64,000 nt of DNA, taken from assembly GCA_000403475.2 (NCBI GenBank), contig KE159798.1, forward strand, positions 72,960 through 136,959, in the 5' to 3' direction. Under the pieces are notes generated by a model, which made no database searches, was not told the DNA's origin, and saw nothing but the letters and a program-made list of their open reading frames with translations. Positions 35,148 through 43,867 of this stretch are shown here, piece by piece. Position 1 is the stretch's first letter. Every line of letters begins with the position of its first letter. Origin of the DNA: Lachnospiraceae bacterium MD308 (GTDB lineage: Bacteria > Bacillota > Clostridia > Lachnospirales > Lachnospiraceae). The position numbers were made by a program, and so were the translations under genes.

Positions 35148-36802
35148 CCTGAATTATTCACGGAACAGTATTTGAACTGATAACTGTACCATGAATCTGA
35201 AAATTGATCCTTGCAACCATAACATCACTCAATTAACCCGTCAAAAGGGCATAAAATCCCCGTGACAGAGTTCAGAGCAGTTGTTAAGCTGTCAAGGTTC
35301 GTTAATAGTTGCTATTCCAGCTGTACATTCAGCTTACCGATATTTGAAAGTGTCTCAGTGAATTCATTCTTATAAGGGCAGCTGCTACACAGCTTGAATA
35401 TGATATATCTTGCTGAATGAATTACTTTTACAGCAATCTTCAGCAGTTTTAAACGGACAGTATCAATACGTTGCTTTCGCATATTTGCTGATAACGCCAA
35501 TCGTCTAAACCAATTAAATATGTTATACGCAAGAGCGTGTATCTGAAGTCTGTTGGCATTTACCATTCTGGTATGACTGCTTACGGACGCGAAATCAAAA
35601 CCGGATTTGCTTTCTTTGATGAAGTTTTCCATCAGCCCTCTCTTGCAGTAAAATTTGATGAGATACTCTGGGGAAGAATCCATGTTTGTGACAATAAATG
35701 TGTACATGTAAACCATCTGGTTTTCCGGTTTTTCAACTTTGCATACCACGCGCCTTTCATAAGGCCATGAACCTGCTTTGTACGTGAATTCACCATAAAC
35801 TACCGCATAATCAACTTTATTATTCCTGGTGATCTCATCAAGCCCATCCACAAAATGGGATGCTTTTTCACGGAGAATGCCATTCTCTTTCAGCCGAATC
35901 ACATAGCTTGTGCCATTTTCCTCACACTGCTTGTAAAGGTCAGGCGCAGCAAAACCGCTGTCACCCCGAAGCAGAATACGGATTTCCGGATAATCATCCA
36001 GGTATTCATCAAGTATCGGCTGCAGGAAGTCAACCACTCCGGTGCAGGAATACTGTGTTCCGTCACGAAGTTGGATTTTTATTAGATCTCCGGTCATTCC
36101 ATCATAACAAACAAGTGGATGATAACCATTGCTTTGATAATGAAAATTAAAGGCGCTGCCTTCCTGTTTGCCGTATGCATCAAGAAGAGTGGAATCCAGA
36201 TCCAGAATAACAGCCTGCGGCATCTGAATACTGTAAATTTTATTCCGAAGTATTCTGCCAATCGCAAGAAACTGGTTTAAGGTATCTTCATCCATACGGT
36301 TAAAGAATCTGGAAACAGTAGGCTGTGATGCAAGGGCATCTTTTTCAAGTATGGACTTGAATACGGGATCGTTTGTCAGTTCATCGGAATTATCATCTTC
36401 AAAATAACCGGCAATGATCATATAGATCATCTGGAGCAAGTTTTCCTGATCCGTATGATATCTGAATAATGCAGAATCATTGGTCTTGAAAGCTTTGCCT
36501 AATAGCTTATCAATCCCAAGTTTGCTTACGAATTCTTTGATGAGAAGCAAGCCTGCATCGGAGGATAAATCTCCTCCATCAAAATTTATTTTAATCTGTC
36601 TATTGCTTTCTAATGGTAAGGTGTTTACAATACTCATAAAGGGCTCCTTTTGTTGGTATTATTTGAGATTAGACACCTTAATTTTATCACAAGTGGATGC
36701 TCTTTTTTCATTCACTTGACAGGTGAAAAGCAATATTCAGTTAAAATACAGCAACTATGTGGCTTTCAGACACTTTCACGGCTGTGCCGTGAATAATCTA
36801 GG
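35148..36802 (-). mobile_element. IS1380-family insertion sequence, copy 1 (1655 bp)
   Basis: Ends read CCTGAATTATTCACGG at 35148 and CCGTGAATAATCTAGG ending at 36802, imperfect terminal inverted repeats. The element is flanked by TTCTA duplications. It carries one transposase gene reading left. About 160 bases of noncoding sequence lie at each end. It is almost identical to copy 2 at 42177-43831 (two base changes found in the coding region). The insertion lies between ktrB and the Rpn remnant/ktrA. Confidence 0.95.
35312..36637 (-). CDS. IS1380-family transposase (copy 1)
   Basis: A 441-residue DDE transposase. The N-terminal part has DGGDLSSDAGLLLIKEF, typical of IS1380. The first catalytic Asp lies in VILDLDSTLLDAYG, the second in ILLRGDSGFAAPDLY, and the catalytic Glu is probably in the C-terminal RGLMENFIKESKSGFD segment. 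The gene is full length with AAAAGGAGCCCTTT before the ATG, so it appears active. It differs from copy 2 at two residues: Ile for Met (near 250) and Pro for Thr (near 292). Confidence 0.95.
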   Translation of the reverse strand: MSIVNTLPLESNRQIKINFDGGDLSSDAGLLLIKEFVSKLGIDKLLGKAFKTNDSALFRYHTDQENLLQMIYMIIAGYFEDDNSDELTNDPVFKSILEKDALASQPTVSRFFNRMDEDTLNQFLAIGRILRNKIYSIQMPQAVILDLDSTLLDAYGKQEGSAFNFHYQSNGYHPLVCYDGMTGDLIKIQLRDGTQYSCTGVVDFLQPILDEYLDDYPEIRILLRGDSGFAAPDLYKQCEENGTSYVIRLKENGILREKASHFVDGLDEITRNNKVDYAVVYGEFTYKAGSWPYERRVVCKVEKPENQMVYMYTFIVTNMDSSPEYLIKFYCKRGLMENFIKESKSGFDFASVSSHTRMVNANRLQIHALAYNIFNWFRRLALSANMRKQRIDTVRLKLLKIAVKVIHSARYIIFKLCSSCPYKNEFTETLSNIGKLNVQLE

Positions 36803-36807
36803 TTCTA
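36803..36807. repeat. 5-bp target site duplication TTCTA (right) of IS1380 copy 1
   Basis: Matches 35143-35147 exactly. It also forms part of TATTATAAT just outside the IS. Confidence 0.9.
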
Positions 36808-36818
36808 TTATAATATGT

Positions 36819-36850
36819 CTCACTTAAGCATATTCGGTTGCTTAAGTGAG
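36819..36850. repeat. Inverted repeat near the IS1380 insertion point
   Basis: CTCACTTAAGC (36819-36829) and GCTTAAGTGAG (36840-36850) are perfect 11-base complements with a 10-base loop. It lies 16 bases outside the IS end. It may be an old terminator of ktrB or of a lost gene; no T-run is present. The region 36851-37041 has no convincing gene. Confidence 0.5.
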
Positions 36851-37041
36851 GCTGCAAAGGGAGATAAAAAAGAGGCTCTTTGCATGTATCTGATAGTCTG
36901 GCAGTATCTTGCCGCTTATTTCAAAACTTGACTGGAAATATTTTTGTAAAAGAATTCTTTGCTTTTTTGAGAGGTATACTTGTGTTAATATATACGTATC
37001 AGAGCGCTTTCCTGTATGGGCTTTTATGGAATGTTTCATGG

Positions 37042-37434
37042 ATGAAGTTTTTCAGTGGGAAGACGAAGAAGGAGTTTGAGGATATGGCAAAGACGAATGA
37101 GTATATAGGCGAGGCATACAATGCGTTGCTTGAGCTGAGTGCTGACGAGAAGAGGAGACTGGAATATGAGGCGCGGGAAAAGGCATTGAAAGATTATAAC
37201 TCGCAGATGGAGAGCGCGTTTAAAAGAGGCGAAGAGCAGGGAGAAAGACGGGGTGAGGAACGCGGAGAAAAACGTGGGGAAATACGCGGGATAGAAAAGA
37301 CCCGGGAGGTTTTCCGGTTGCATGGGCAGGGGAAACAGCCAGAAGAGATTGCCGGGCTCTGCGGGATGACAGAGAATGAGGTGGAATGGGTTCTTTTTGG
37401 GGATAGGCAGAATACGAGGAGGACGGGATTATGA
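37042..37434 (+). pseudogene. Rpn-family recombination-promoting nuclease, C-terminal remnant
   Basis: 130 codons from ATG at 37042 match only the C-terminal tail of Rpn/PD-(D/E)XK proteins: KTKKEFEDMAKTNEYIGEAY, EKRRLEYEAREKALKDY, a charged GEEQGERRGEERGEKRGE coiled stretch, and a closing small helical unit (GKQPEEIAGLCGMTENEVEW). The nuclease domain (about 200 residues) is missing upstream, where an IS1380 and noncoding sequence now lie. Its stop overlaps the ktrA start (ATGA), so translation of the remnant could still help ktrA translation. Confidence 0.75.
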
Positions 37435-38072
37435 AGAAACAGTTTGTTGTGCTGGGGCTTGGCAGTTTTGGCGCCAGCGTGGCGGTGACGCTGCAGCAGC
37501 TTGGCTGTGACGTTGTGGCAGTAGATCAGGATATGGAGCGTATTGAGGATGTGGCGGACAGGGTGACTTATGCCATGCAGGCGGATATTGGCGACCCGGA
37601 ACTTTTTGACGTCTTGGGGAAGGAGAGCTTTGACGGGATCGTGATCGCCTCGTCGGAAAACCTGGAGGGCAGCATTATGGCGACTTTGGCGGCGAAGGAG
37701 GCGGGGATTCCTTATGTGCTTTGCAAGGCGCACAATAAGAGGTATGCCGAGGTTTTAAGGAAAGTGGGAGCAGATGCCGTTGTATTCCCGGAGAAGGAGA
37801 TGGGAAAGCGGATTGCGAAGAATCTGGTGTCTGCGAACCTTGCGGACTGGATTGCGCTGTCGCCGGACTATAGCGTGGTAGAGGCCGCCATCCCGGAAAA
37901 ATGGATTGGGAGGACGCTTAAGGAGCTTGACGTGAGAAAGACATACGAGGTGAATGTGGTGGGTATCAAGGAAGGGGAGCGGGTGGAGATCACCCCAGAC
38001 CCGGATATGCCCCTTAAGCCGAAAATGATTTTAATGCTGGTAGGCTCGAATGAGGCGTTGCAGAGGATTTAA
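37431..38072 (+). CDS. ktrA: KtrA-type potassium channel regulatory subunit
   Basis: A 213-residue single RCK_N/RCK_C protein: nucleotide-binding FVVLGLGSFGASVAVTL, D in VVAVDQDMERIE and a C-terminal RCK_C with WIGRTLKELDVRKTYEVNVVGI. It should gate KtrB (33727-35109), now 2.3 kb upstream beyond an IS1380. It overlaps the Rpn remnant by four bases and is followed after 24 bases by the response-regulator gene, so it may now be read with that operon. Confidence 0.93.
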   Translation: MKKQFVVLGLGSFGASVAVTLQQLGCDVVAVDQDMERIEDVADRVTYAMQADIGDPELFDVLGKESFDGIVIASSENLEGSIMATLAAKEAGIPYVLCKAHNKRYAEVLRKVGADAVVFPEKEMGKRIAKNLVSANLADWIALSPDYSVVEAAIPEKWIGRTLKELDVRKTYEVNVVGIKEGERVEITPDPDMPLKPKMILMLVGSNEALQRI

Positions 38073-38096
38073 GAGGGCAAAAGGGAGGACGTCAGG

Positions 38097-39695
38097 ATGC
38101 AGAAGAGAAAGTGGCGCGTGTTGATCGTAGATGATGAGTTCCGGATTGGGATGCTCATTAAGAAACTGATCCGGTGGGAGGAGTTTCCGCTGGAGTGTGC
38201 GGACATCGTGGACAACGGGGAGGCGGCGTTTCATATCATAAAGGAACGGGAGCCGGATATTGTGATTACGGATATCCGGATGCCTAAGATTAACGGATTG
38301 GACTTGATCTGCATGACCAGGGAGCTTAAGAAGGACATTAAGTTTGTGGTGATCAGCGGGTATAAGGAGTTCGAGTACGCCCACAGGGCTCTCCAGTATG
38401 GGGTGGACGATTATCTGTTAAAGCCTATTAATGAGGATGAATTAAATAAGGTGCTGAGAAAAATCTGCGGGCAGTTTGAGCTGATGGAGAAGGAGACCAG
38501 GGAAAAGCTTGAGCTGCAGGAAACAGTTGCGGAGAGCAAGCAGATTATCCGCAGGGATTTCCTCAACAATATTATTGAGCAGGGCGGGCAGCCTCAGATG
38601 GAGGATGCCCGCGTGCCTTTAGAGGGCGAGATATACCGGGGGATAGACATTAAGCTTGACTATGTGGATTACAGGAAGAGCGATAAAAAGCAGGATCGGA
38701 TTACCGTGGAGAAGGTGATTGAGATTGTGGAGAAGATTCTGAATCCGGCGGCGGAGGAAGTTCTCATCTGCGAGAAGGAAAACCTGCATATTTACTGCCT
38801 GTTTAACTATGACGACAGCAGGGCGAAGGAGATACGGGGAAAGATTAATGACATCCTCTCGGAGATCCAGGAGTACCTTCTGGGATTTGAGCAGTATGAG
38901 GTGACCATCGGCGTGGGCACGGAGAGAAAAGATTTTGCCGGGATCAGCTATTCTATCAAAGAATCTAAACGGGCGGTGTTAAACCGGATCAAGCTGGGAA
39001 CGGGAAGGCTCATTTACGTGGAGAATGTGTTCCCGGAAAATAAGGCGAAAAATCCGGTGGCGCGTTACAAGGAGAGTTTTCTTGCCAGTATTGAGAGCTA
39101 TGGAAGGGAGAATCTGGAGCTTTGCATCAACCAGATATACAGCGGGTTTATTATGCGGGATGACATTGATTTTTCAGTGTGCTACAGTGCGGCGGAGGAA
39201 CTTATCGAGATTTTTTTTGAGAGTATGGACGTGCAGCCGGAGGAGTTCCGCCAGATGGTGAAGAACACGAAGAACAGCTGCCAGCACTGCGGCTCGGTCC
39301 TGAAACTGAAAAAGCTGCTCAAGACGGAGCTGGGCAATTACCTGGATATTGCCAGAGAGGCGGTGGAGACGGAGTCGGCGAAACCTGTCCGTCAGGCAAA
39401 GCAGTATATCGAGGAGCATTTTGGCGAGAAGATCGTGCTGGAGGATATCGCGGCGGTAGTGGAACTGAATCCGGTATATTTCAGCGTCCTTTTTAAGAAG
39501 GAGACGGAGATGAATTTCAGCGCGTATCTTCTGAATGTGAGGATGGAGAAGGCGAAGGAGATGCTCTGTACGACGAACGAGACCATTGCGGCAATCGGGG
39601 AGAGTGTAGGATACAGGGATTCCCGGTATTTCAGCCAGACGTTTACGAAGACGGTGGGGGTAAAACCGGCTTTGTACAGAAAACTGCATTCTTAG
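38097..39695 (+). CDS. YesN-type response regulator (REC + AraC helix-turn-helix)
   Basis: A 532-residue regulator. The receiver domain (1-~125) has VLIVDDEFRIG, the phosphoacceptor D59 in DIVITDIRMPKING, and the Lys in DDYLLKPIN. A ~250-residue middle domain follows, ending with the coiled region before ~430. The C-terminal AraC HTH (about 430-530) has IVLEDIAAVVELNPVYFSVLFKK and TIAAIGESVGYRDSRYFSQTF. It is paired with the histidine kinase 9 bases downstream and the degenerate ATPase after that. Its target is probably the ABC transporter genes at 43942 onward. Confidence 0.93.
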   Translation: MQKRKWRVLIVDDEFRIGMLIKKLIRWEEFPLECADIVDNGEAAFHIIKEREPDIVITDIRMPKINGLDLICMTRELKKDIKFVVISGYKEFEYAHRALQYGVDDYLLKPINEDELNKVLRKICGQFELMEKETREKLELQETVAESKQIIRRDFLNNIIEQGGQPQMEDARVPLEGEIYRGIDIKLDYVDYRKSDKKQDRITVEKVIEIVEKILNPAAEEVLICEKENLHIYCLFNYDDSRAKEIRGKINDILSEIQEYLLGFEQYEVTIGVGTERKDFAGISYSIKESKRAVLNRIKLGTGRLIYVENVFPENKAKNPVARYKESFLASIESYGRENLELCINQIYSGFIMRDDIDFSVCYSAAEELIEIFFESMDVQPEEFRQMVKNTKNSCQHCGSVLKLKKLLKTELGNYLDIAREAVETESAKPVRQAKQYIEEHFGEKIVLEDIAAVVELNPVYFSVLFKKETEMNFSAYLLNVRMEKAKEMLCTTNETIAAIGESVGYRDSRYFSQTFTKTVGVKPALYRKLHS

Positions 39696-39704
39696 GAGGA
39701 TGAG

Positions 39705-40700
39705 ATGAGGCCGGTTGGAAGATTGAGATGTTTTATATGTGCGGAATGTGCTTATCTTGGGTTTGCGTATATTATGTTCAACGTATGGGGCTATAGTGCA
39801 TTCCTGGGGATGGGGTGCATTATAATACAGGTACTTATAATTGCATGTGCATATTTCTGCATCCTGCGCCCGCTGAAAACGTTTGAGGATATGATTGATT
39901 ATTTTATGGAAGAGGAGAGGGCTGAGGAGGAGCTTGACAATGTGCGGGAGACAATTCCGTATGCCGGAGAGGTTAAGGGGCTGGTGGACAGGTATTCGTC
40001 CAGGAAGACGCGCAGGAATTCAGCGGAGATTTTTGACAAGCAGACGGAGCTTACTGCGCTGCAGAGCCAGATTAACCCGCATTTTCTTTACAATACGCTG
40101 GAGTCCATCCGGGGGCAGGCGCTTATGGACGATAACCGGGAGATTGCCGGTATGGTGGAGGCGCTGTCTGCTTTTTTCCGGTACAGCATCAGCCGGAAGG
40201 GAAAGCTTGTCACTCTCCGGGAGGAGCTTGCCAATATCAATAACTACATGCTGATTCAGTGCTACCGGTTCAATAATCGTTTTTCGTTGGAAGTGATTAT
40301 TGATGAGGAGGATGAAGAGGCCTATGATTTTCTGATTCCTAAACTGATCATACAGCCAGTGGTGGAGAATGCGATCTACCATGGGCTTGAGGAAAAGCTG
40401 GAGGGAGGCAGGGTGATCATCGAGGTGATAGTCACGGAAAAGAATCTGATCCTGACCATTTCCGATAACGGCAGCGGCATCGAGGGGGAGGCTCTCGACA
40501 AGCTAAATCAGAGGATTCATTCTTCCAGCATGCGGGTGGAGGAGGAAAGCGGGGCAAAGCAGCGCAATACCGGCATTGCCCTGCCCAATATCCATAAGCG
40601 CATCCAGCTCCTTTTCGGGGAGGAGTACGGCGTAAACGTATATAGCACGGTGGGGCAGGGAACGGACGTAGAGATTACTATTCCTGCCAATTATTCATGA
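39705..40700 (+). CDS. YesM-like histidine kinase lacking an extracellular sensor domain
   Basis: A 331-residue kinase. Two short membrane segments (about 12-30 and 33-55) are separated by only a few residues, so there is no outside ligand domain, unlike normal ~580-residue YesM kinases. The His-kinase box is ALQSQINPHFLYNTLESI with H126. The ATPase shows PKLIIQPVVENAIYHGLEE, DNGSGIEGEAL and NTGIALPNIHKRI. A cytoplasmic or membrane partner must supply the signal; the next gene, a degenerate ABC ATPase, is a good candidate. GGAGGATGAG precedes the ATG. Confidence 0.92.
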   Translation: MRPVGRLRCFICAECAYLGFAYIMFNVWGYSAFLGMGCIIIQVLIIACAYFCILRPLKTFEDMIDYFMEEERAEEELDNVRETIPYAGEVKGLVDRYSSRKTRRNSAEIFDKQTELTALQSQINPHFLYNTLESIRGQALMDDNREIAGMVEALSAFFRYSISRKGKLVTLREELANINNYMLIQCYRFNNRFSLEVIIDEEDEEAYDFLIPKLIIQPVVENAIYHGLEEKLEGGRVIIEVIVTEKNLILTISDNGSGIEGEALDKLNQRIHSSSMRVEEESGAKQRNTGIALPNIHKRIQLLFGEEYGVNVYSTVGQGTDVEITIPANYS

Positions 40701-40728
40701 CAGGCTGGCAGGGGCATGGGCAGAGCAT

Positions 40729-42150
40729 ATGAGGAAAGAAATATTAAGAATCAACAATTTAACCGTCAGCATTGGCAGGATGCAGAGCCTGGAAAATATT
40801 ACGCTGTGCATCCTGGAGGGGGAGATGGTGGGGTTTTTAGGCCTTGCCTATTCCGGGAAGGATCTGACTGTAAAGATTTTGTCAGGAGAGGTGCAGGAAG
40901 AACTGAGGCGGCACCACATCTACATTGGAGGCAGGCGGATATCTGAGCCTTCGGAGCTTGCAGGAGCGGTATACCGTATCGCGGCCTCTAACTACGTCAT
41001 TGACGACTGGACTGTGGCGGAGTATGTGGGGCTTGTAGAGAGCGGGTGGTTCCAGCTTATGTGGAAAAAGCGGAGGCTGGAGGAGCAGGTGAAGAAGTTT
41101 TTCGGGGAGCTTGGGGTGGATATAGGCGTGTCAGGCAAGATGAAAGATCTTTCGGAGCTTGAAAAGCGGATCGTGGATGTGGTGAAGGCCAAATGGAACC
41201 GTAAAAAACTCCTTATTGTGGAGGACGAGTTTGAGGGAATGGGCCCGGAGGACATCCGTTCTTTCGGGGCGGCGGTGAAACGCCTGATTGCCGGAGATAT
41301 GGGGGTCGTCATTAACAGCCATTCAGACATGGTTTTGTCCCTCCTTTCGGAAAAGTACGTTATCTTTAAGAAAGGGAGAATCGTTAAAAAGTGCAGGAAA
41401 GATTATATAAAGAACGGACTTCATCTTGAGAAGTTCCTCCTTGGAGGAGGCGTCATATCGAAAAAGAAAGGGCTTGACAGCTACATGCTTGAGGAGCAGG
41501 AAGGGGAAGGGAAACCGGTGTACCGGATCGAGGGCCTTCAGATGAGCTCCGGGAAGATTCATGACTTTAATTTTCTCCGGGGAGAAATCGTTACGTTTCT
41601 TGCCCTGGACGGGAAAGTGAAGGAAGGGCTTTTTATGATCCTCTCCGGGCGCCGGGCGGCGCCGTACATTTCCTGCGTCCTGAATTCCAGAGTGTACCGG
41701 GCGGCTGATTTTTCCGACTATGTGAGGGAGAAGGTGGTGTCCGTCATGCACATGGGCAGCGAGGAGGAGGTGTTTGCGGGGATGAGCGCAGGGGAAAACC
41801 TGCTGATCCCTTCTTTAAGGAAGATATCTTCTCTTGAATATATTGCCAATTCCTCAAAAATCCCACGGATGCTGGGGGAGGAGCTTGGGCAGTCGGAGGT
41901 TGCCCCGGACGCCGCGGCAGACAGCCTTGGGGTGAATGACATCATAAACATCACGCTGGAGCGGTGGTATATCTATAACCCGAAGGTGCTTATATTGTTT
42001 GAGCCTTTTGCAAGGTGCGACCTGATGGGAGTGTCCATCGTGAAATCCTATATAAAAAAGTTTGCAAACCGCGGCGCGGCGGTGATTATCATAAAATCAA
42101 GAGAAGAGTACGTGGAAGATATTTCCGACCAGATTATAAGTGTGGAATGA
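40729..42150 (+). CDS. Degenerate dual ABC-ATPase (sugar-transporter type), probable signalling pseudo-ATPase
   Basis: A 473-residue protein with the two-domain layout of RbsA/MglA ATPases but decayed motifs. Domain 1 (1-~240) reads LRINNLTVSIGRMQSLENIT; its P-loop is GLAYSGKD (38-45), keeping the Lys but with Asp where Ser/Thr should bind magnesium. The signature LSGG is replaced by LSELEKR. Walker B reads KKLLIVEDEFEGM. Domain 2 (~265-473) has no P-loop (TFLALDGKVKEGLF) and a weak Walker B (PKVLILFEPFARCD). Catalysis is unlikely. It follows the sensor-poor kinase by 28 bases. I infer that it links permease state to the kinase. Confidence 0.8.
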   Translation: MRKEILRINNLTVSIGRMQSLENITLCILEGEMVGFLGLAYSGKDLTVKILSGEVQEELRRHHIYIGGRRISEPSELAGAVYRIAASNYVIDDWTVAEYVGLVESGWFQLMWKKRRLEEQVKKFFGELGVDIGVSGKMKDLSELEKRIVDVVKAKWNRKKLLIVEDEFEGMGPEDIRSFGAAVKRLIAGDMGVVINSHSDMVLSLLSEKYVIFKKGRIVKKCRKDYIKNGLHLEKFLLGGGVISKKKGLDSYMLEEQEGEGKPVYRIEGLQMSSGKIHDFNFLRGEIVTFLALDGKVKEGLFMILSGRRAAPYISCVLNSRVYRAADFSDYVREKVVSVMHMGSEEEVFAGMSAGENLLIPSLRKISSLEYIANSSKIPRMLGEELGQSEVAPDAAADSLGVNDIINITLERWYIYNPKVLILFEPFARCDLMGVSIVKSYIKKFANRGAAVIIIKSREEYVEDISDQIISVE

Positions 42151-42171
42151 CATATTGGCAGTTTTATATAA

Positions 42172-42176
42172 CTTAA
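42172..42176. repeat. 5-bp target site duplication CTTAA (left) of IS1380 copy 2
   Basis: CTTAA precedes the IS end; the same five bases follow the other end at 43832-43836. Confidence 0.9.
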
Positions 42177-43831
42177 CCTAGATTATTCACGGCACAGCCG
42201 TGAAAGTGTCTGAAAGCCACATAGTTGCTGTATTTTAACTGAATATTGCTTTTCACCTGTCAAGTGAATGAAAAAAGAGCATCCACTTGTGATAAAATTA
42301 AGGTGTCTAATCTCAAATAATACCAACAAAAGGAGCCCTTTATGAGTATTGTAAACACCTTACCATTAGAAAGCAATAGACAGATTAAAATAAATTTTGA
42401 TGGAGGAGATTTATCCTCCGATGCAGGCTTGCTTCTCATCAAAGAATTCGTAAGCAAACTTGGGATTGATAAGCTATTAGGCAAAGCTTTCAAGACCAAT
42501 GATTCTGCATTATTCAGATATCATACGGATCAGGAAAACTTGCTCCAGATGATCTATATGATCATTGCCGGTTATTTTGAAGATGATAATTCCGATGAAC
42601 TGACAAACGATCCCGTATTCAAGTCCATACTTGAAAAAGATGCCCTTGCATCACAGCCTACTGTTTCCAGATTCTTTAACCGTATGGATGAAGATACCTT
42701 AAACCAGTTTCTTGCGATTGGCAGAATACTTCGGAATAAAATTTACAGTATTCAGATGCCGCAGGCTGTTATTCTGGATCTGGATTCCACTCTTCTTGAT
42801 GCATACGGCAAACAGGAAGGCAGCGCCTTTAATTTTCATTATCAAAGCAATGGTTATCATCCACTTGTTTGTTATGATGGAATGACCGGAGATCTAATAA
42901 AAATCCAACTTCGTGACGGAACACAGTATTCCTGCACCGGAGTGGTTGACTTCCTGCAGCCGATACTTGATGAATACCTGGATGATTATCCGGAAATCCG
43001 TATTCTGCTTCGGGGTGACAGCGGTTTTGCTGCGCCTGACCTTTACAAGCAGTGTGAGGAAAATGGCACAAGCTATGTGATGCGGCTGAAAGAGAATGGC
43101 ATTCTCCGTGAAAAAGCATCCCATTTTGTGGATGGGCTTGATGAGATCACCAGGAATAATAAAGTTGATTATGCTGTAGTTTATGGTGAATTCACGTACA
43201 AAGCAGGTTCATGGACTTATGAAAGGCGCGTGGTATGCAAAGTTGAAAAACCGGAAAACCAGATGGTTTACATGTACACATTTATTGTCACAAACATGGA
43301 TTCTTCCCCAGAGTATCTCATCAAATTTTACTGCAAGAGAGGGCTGATGGAAAACTTCATCAAAGAAAGCAAATCCGGTTTTGATTTCGCGTCCGTAAGC
43401 AGTCATACCAGAATGGTAAATGCCAACAGACTTCAGATACACGCTCTTGCGTATAACATATTTAATTGGTTTAGACGATTGGCGTTATCAGCAAATATGC
43501 GAAAGCAACGTATTGATACTGTCCGTTTAAAACTGCTGAAGATTGCTGTAAAAGTAATTCATTCAGCAAGATATATCATATTCAAGCTGTGTAGCAGCTG
43601 CCCTTATAAGAATGAATTCACTGAGACACTTTCAAATATCGGTAAGCTGAATGTACAGCTGGAATAGCAACTATTAACGAACCTTGACAGCTTAACAACT
43701 GCTCTGAACTCTGTCACGGGGATTTTATGCCCTTTTGACGGGTTAATTGAGTGATGTTATGGTTGCAAGGATCAATTTTCAGATTCATGGTACAGTTATC
43801 AGTTCAAATACTGTTCCGTGAATAATTCAGG
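42177..43831 (+). mobile_element. IS1380-family insertion sequence, copy 2 (1655 bp)
   Basis: Ends read CCTAGATTATTCACGG at 42177 and CCGTGAATAATTCAGG ending at 43831. Same length as copy 1, opposite orientation, own CTTAA duplication. It sits between the pseudo-ATPase gene and the promoter of the sugar-binding protein; its right end is 37 bases before the predicted -35 box. Confidence 0.95.
42342..43667 (+). CDS. IS1380-family transposase (copy 2)
   Basis: 441 residues, full length, same motifs as copy 1 (LDLDSTLLDAYG, LLRGDSGFAAPDLY, ENFIKESKSGFD). It differs by Met for Ile in SYVMRLKENG and Thr for Pro in AGSWTYERR. These correspond to two single-base changes, so the copies arose recently from one another or from a common source. 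Confidence 0.95.
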   Translation: MSIVNTLPLESNRQIKINFDGGDLSSDAGLLLIKEFVSKLGIDKLLGKAFKTNDSALFRYHTDQENLLQMIYMIIAGYFEDDNSDELTNDPVFKSILEKDALASQPTVSRFFNRMDEDTLNQFLAIGRILRNKIYSIQMPQAVILDLDSTLLDAYGKQEGSAFNFHYQSNGYHPLVCYDGMTGDLIKIQLRDGTQYSCTGVVDFLQPILDEYLDDYPEIRILLRGDSGFAAPDLYKQCEENGTSYVMRLKENGILREKASHFVDGLDEITRNNKVDYAVVYGEFTYKAGSWTYERRVVCKVEKPENQMVYMYTFIVTNMDSSPEYLIKFYCKRGLMENFIKESKSGFDFASVSSHTRMVNANRLQIHALAYNIFNWFRRLALSANMRKQRIDTVRLKLLKIAVKVIHSARYIIFKLCSSCPYKNEFTETLSNIGKLNVQLE

Positions 43832-43836
43832 CTTAA
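43832..43836. repeat. 5-bp target site duplication CTTAA (right) of IS1380 copy 2
   Basis: Matches 42172-42176 exactly. Confidence 0.9.
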
Positions 43837-43867
43837 CATTCTCACACTCAATCTAAATTCTTTCACA

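Noticed and set aside
36809-36814. TATAAT next to the IS1380 end as a hybrid promoter for ktrA
   Set aside because: No acceptable -35 box lies 16-18 bases upstream (sequence reads GCCGTG region), so a promoter cannot be supported from sequence alone.
36880-37041. Coding extension upstream of the Rpn remnant (54 more codons)
   Set aside because: The open frame continues, but these residues do not fit the Rpn family and there is no ribosome site; I treat it as chance.
37200-37290. Tandem DNA repeat from GAA-rich codons (GEEQGERRGEERGEKRGE)
   Set aside because: It is an ordinary charged coiled-coil tail of Rpn proteins, not a CRISPR or variable-number repeat of independent interest.
35148-43831. 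A composite transposon formed by the two IS1380 copies
   Set aside because: Each copy has its own target duplication (TTCTA and CTTAA). A composite transposon would show one shared duplication outside both copies.
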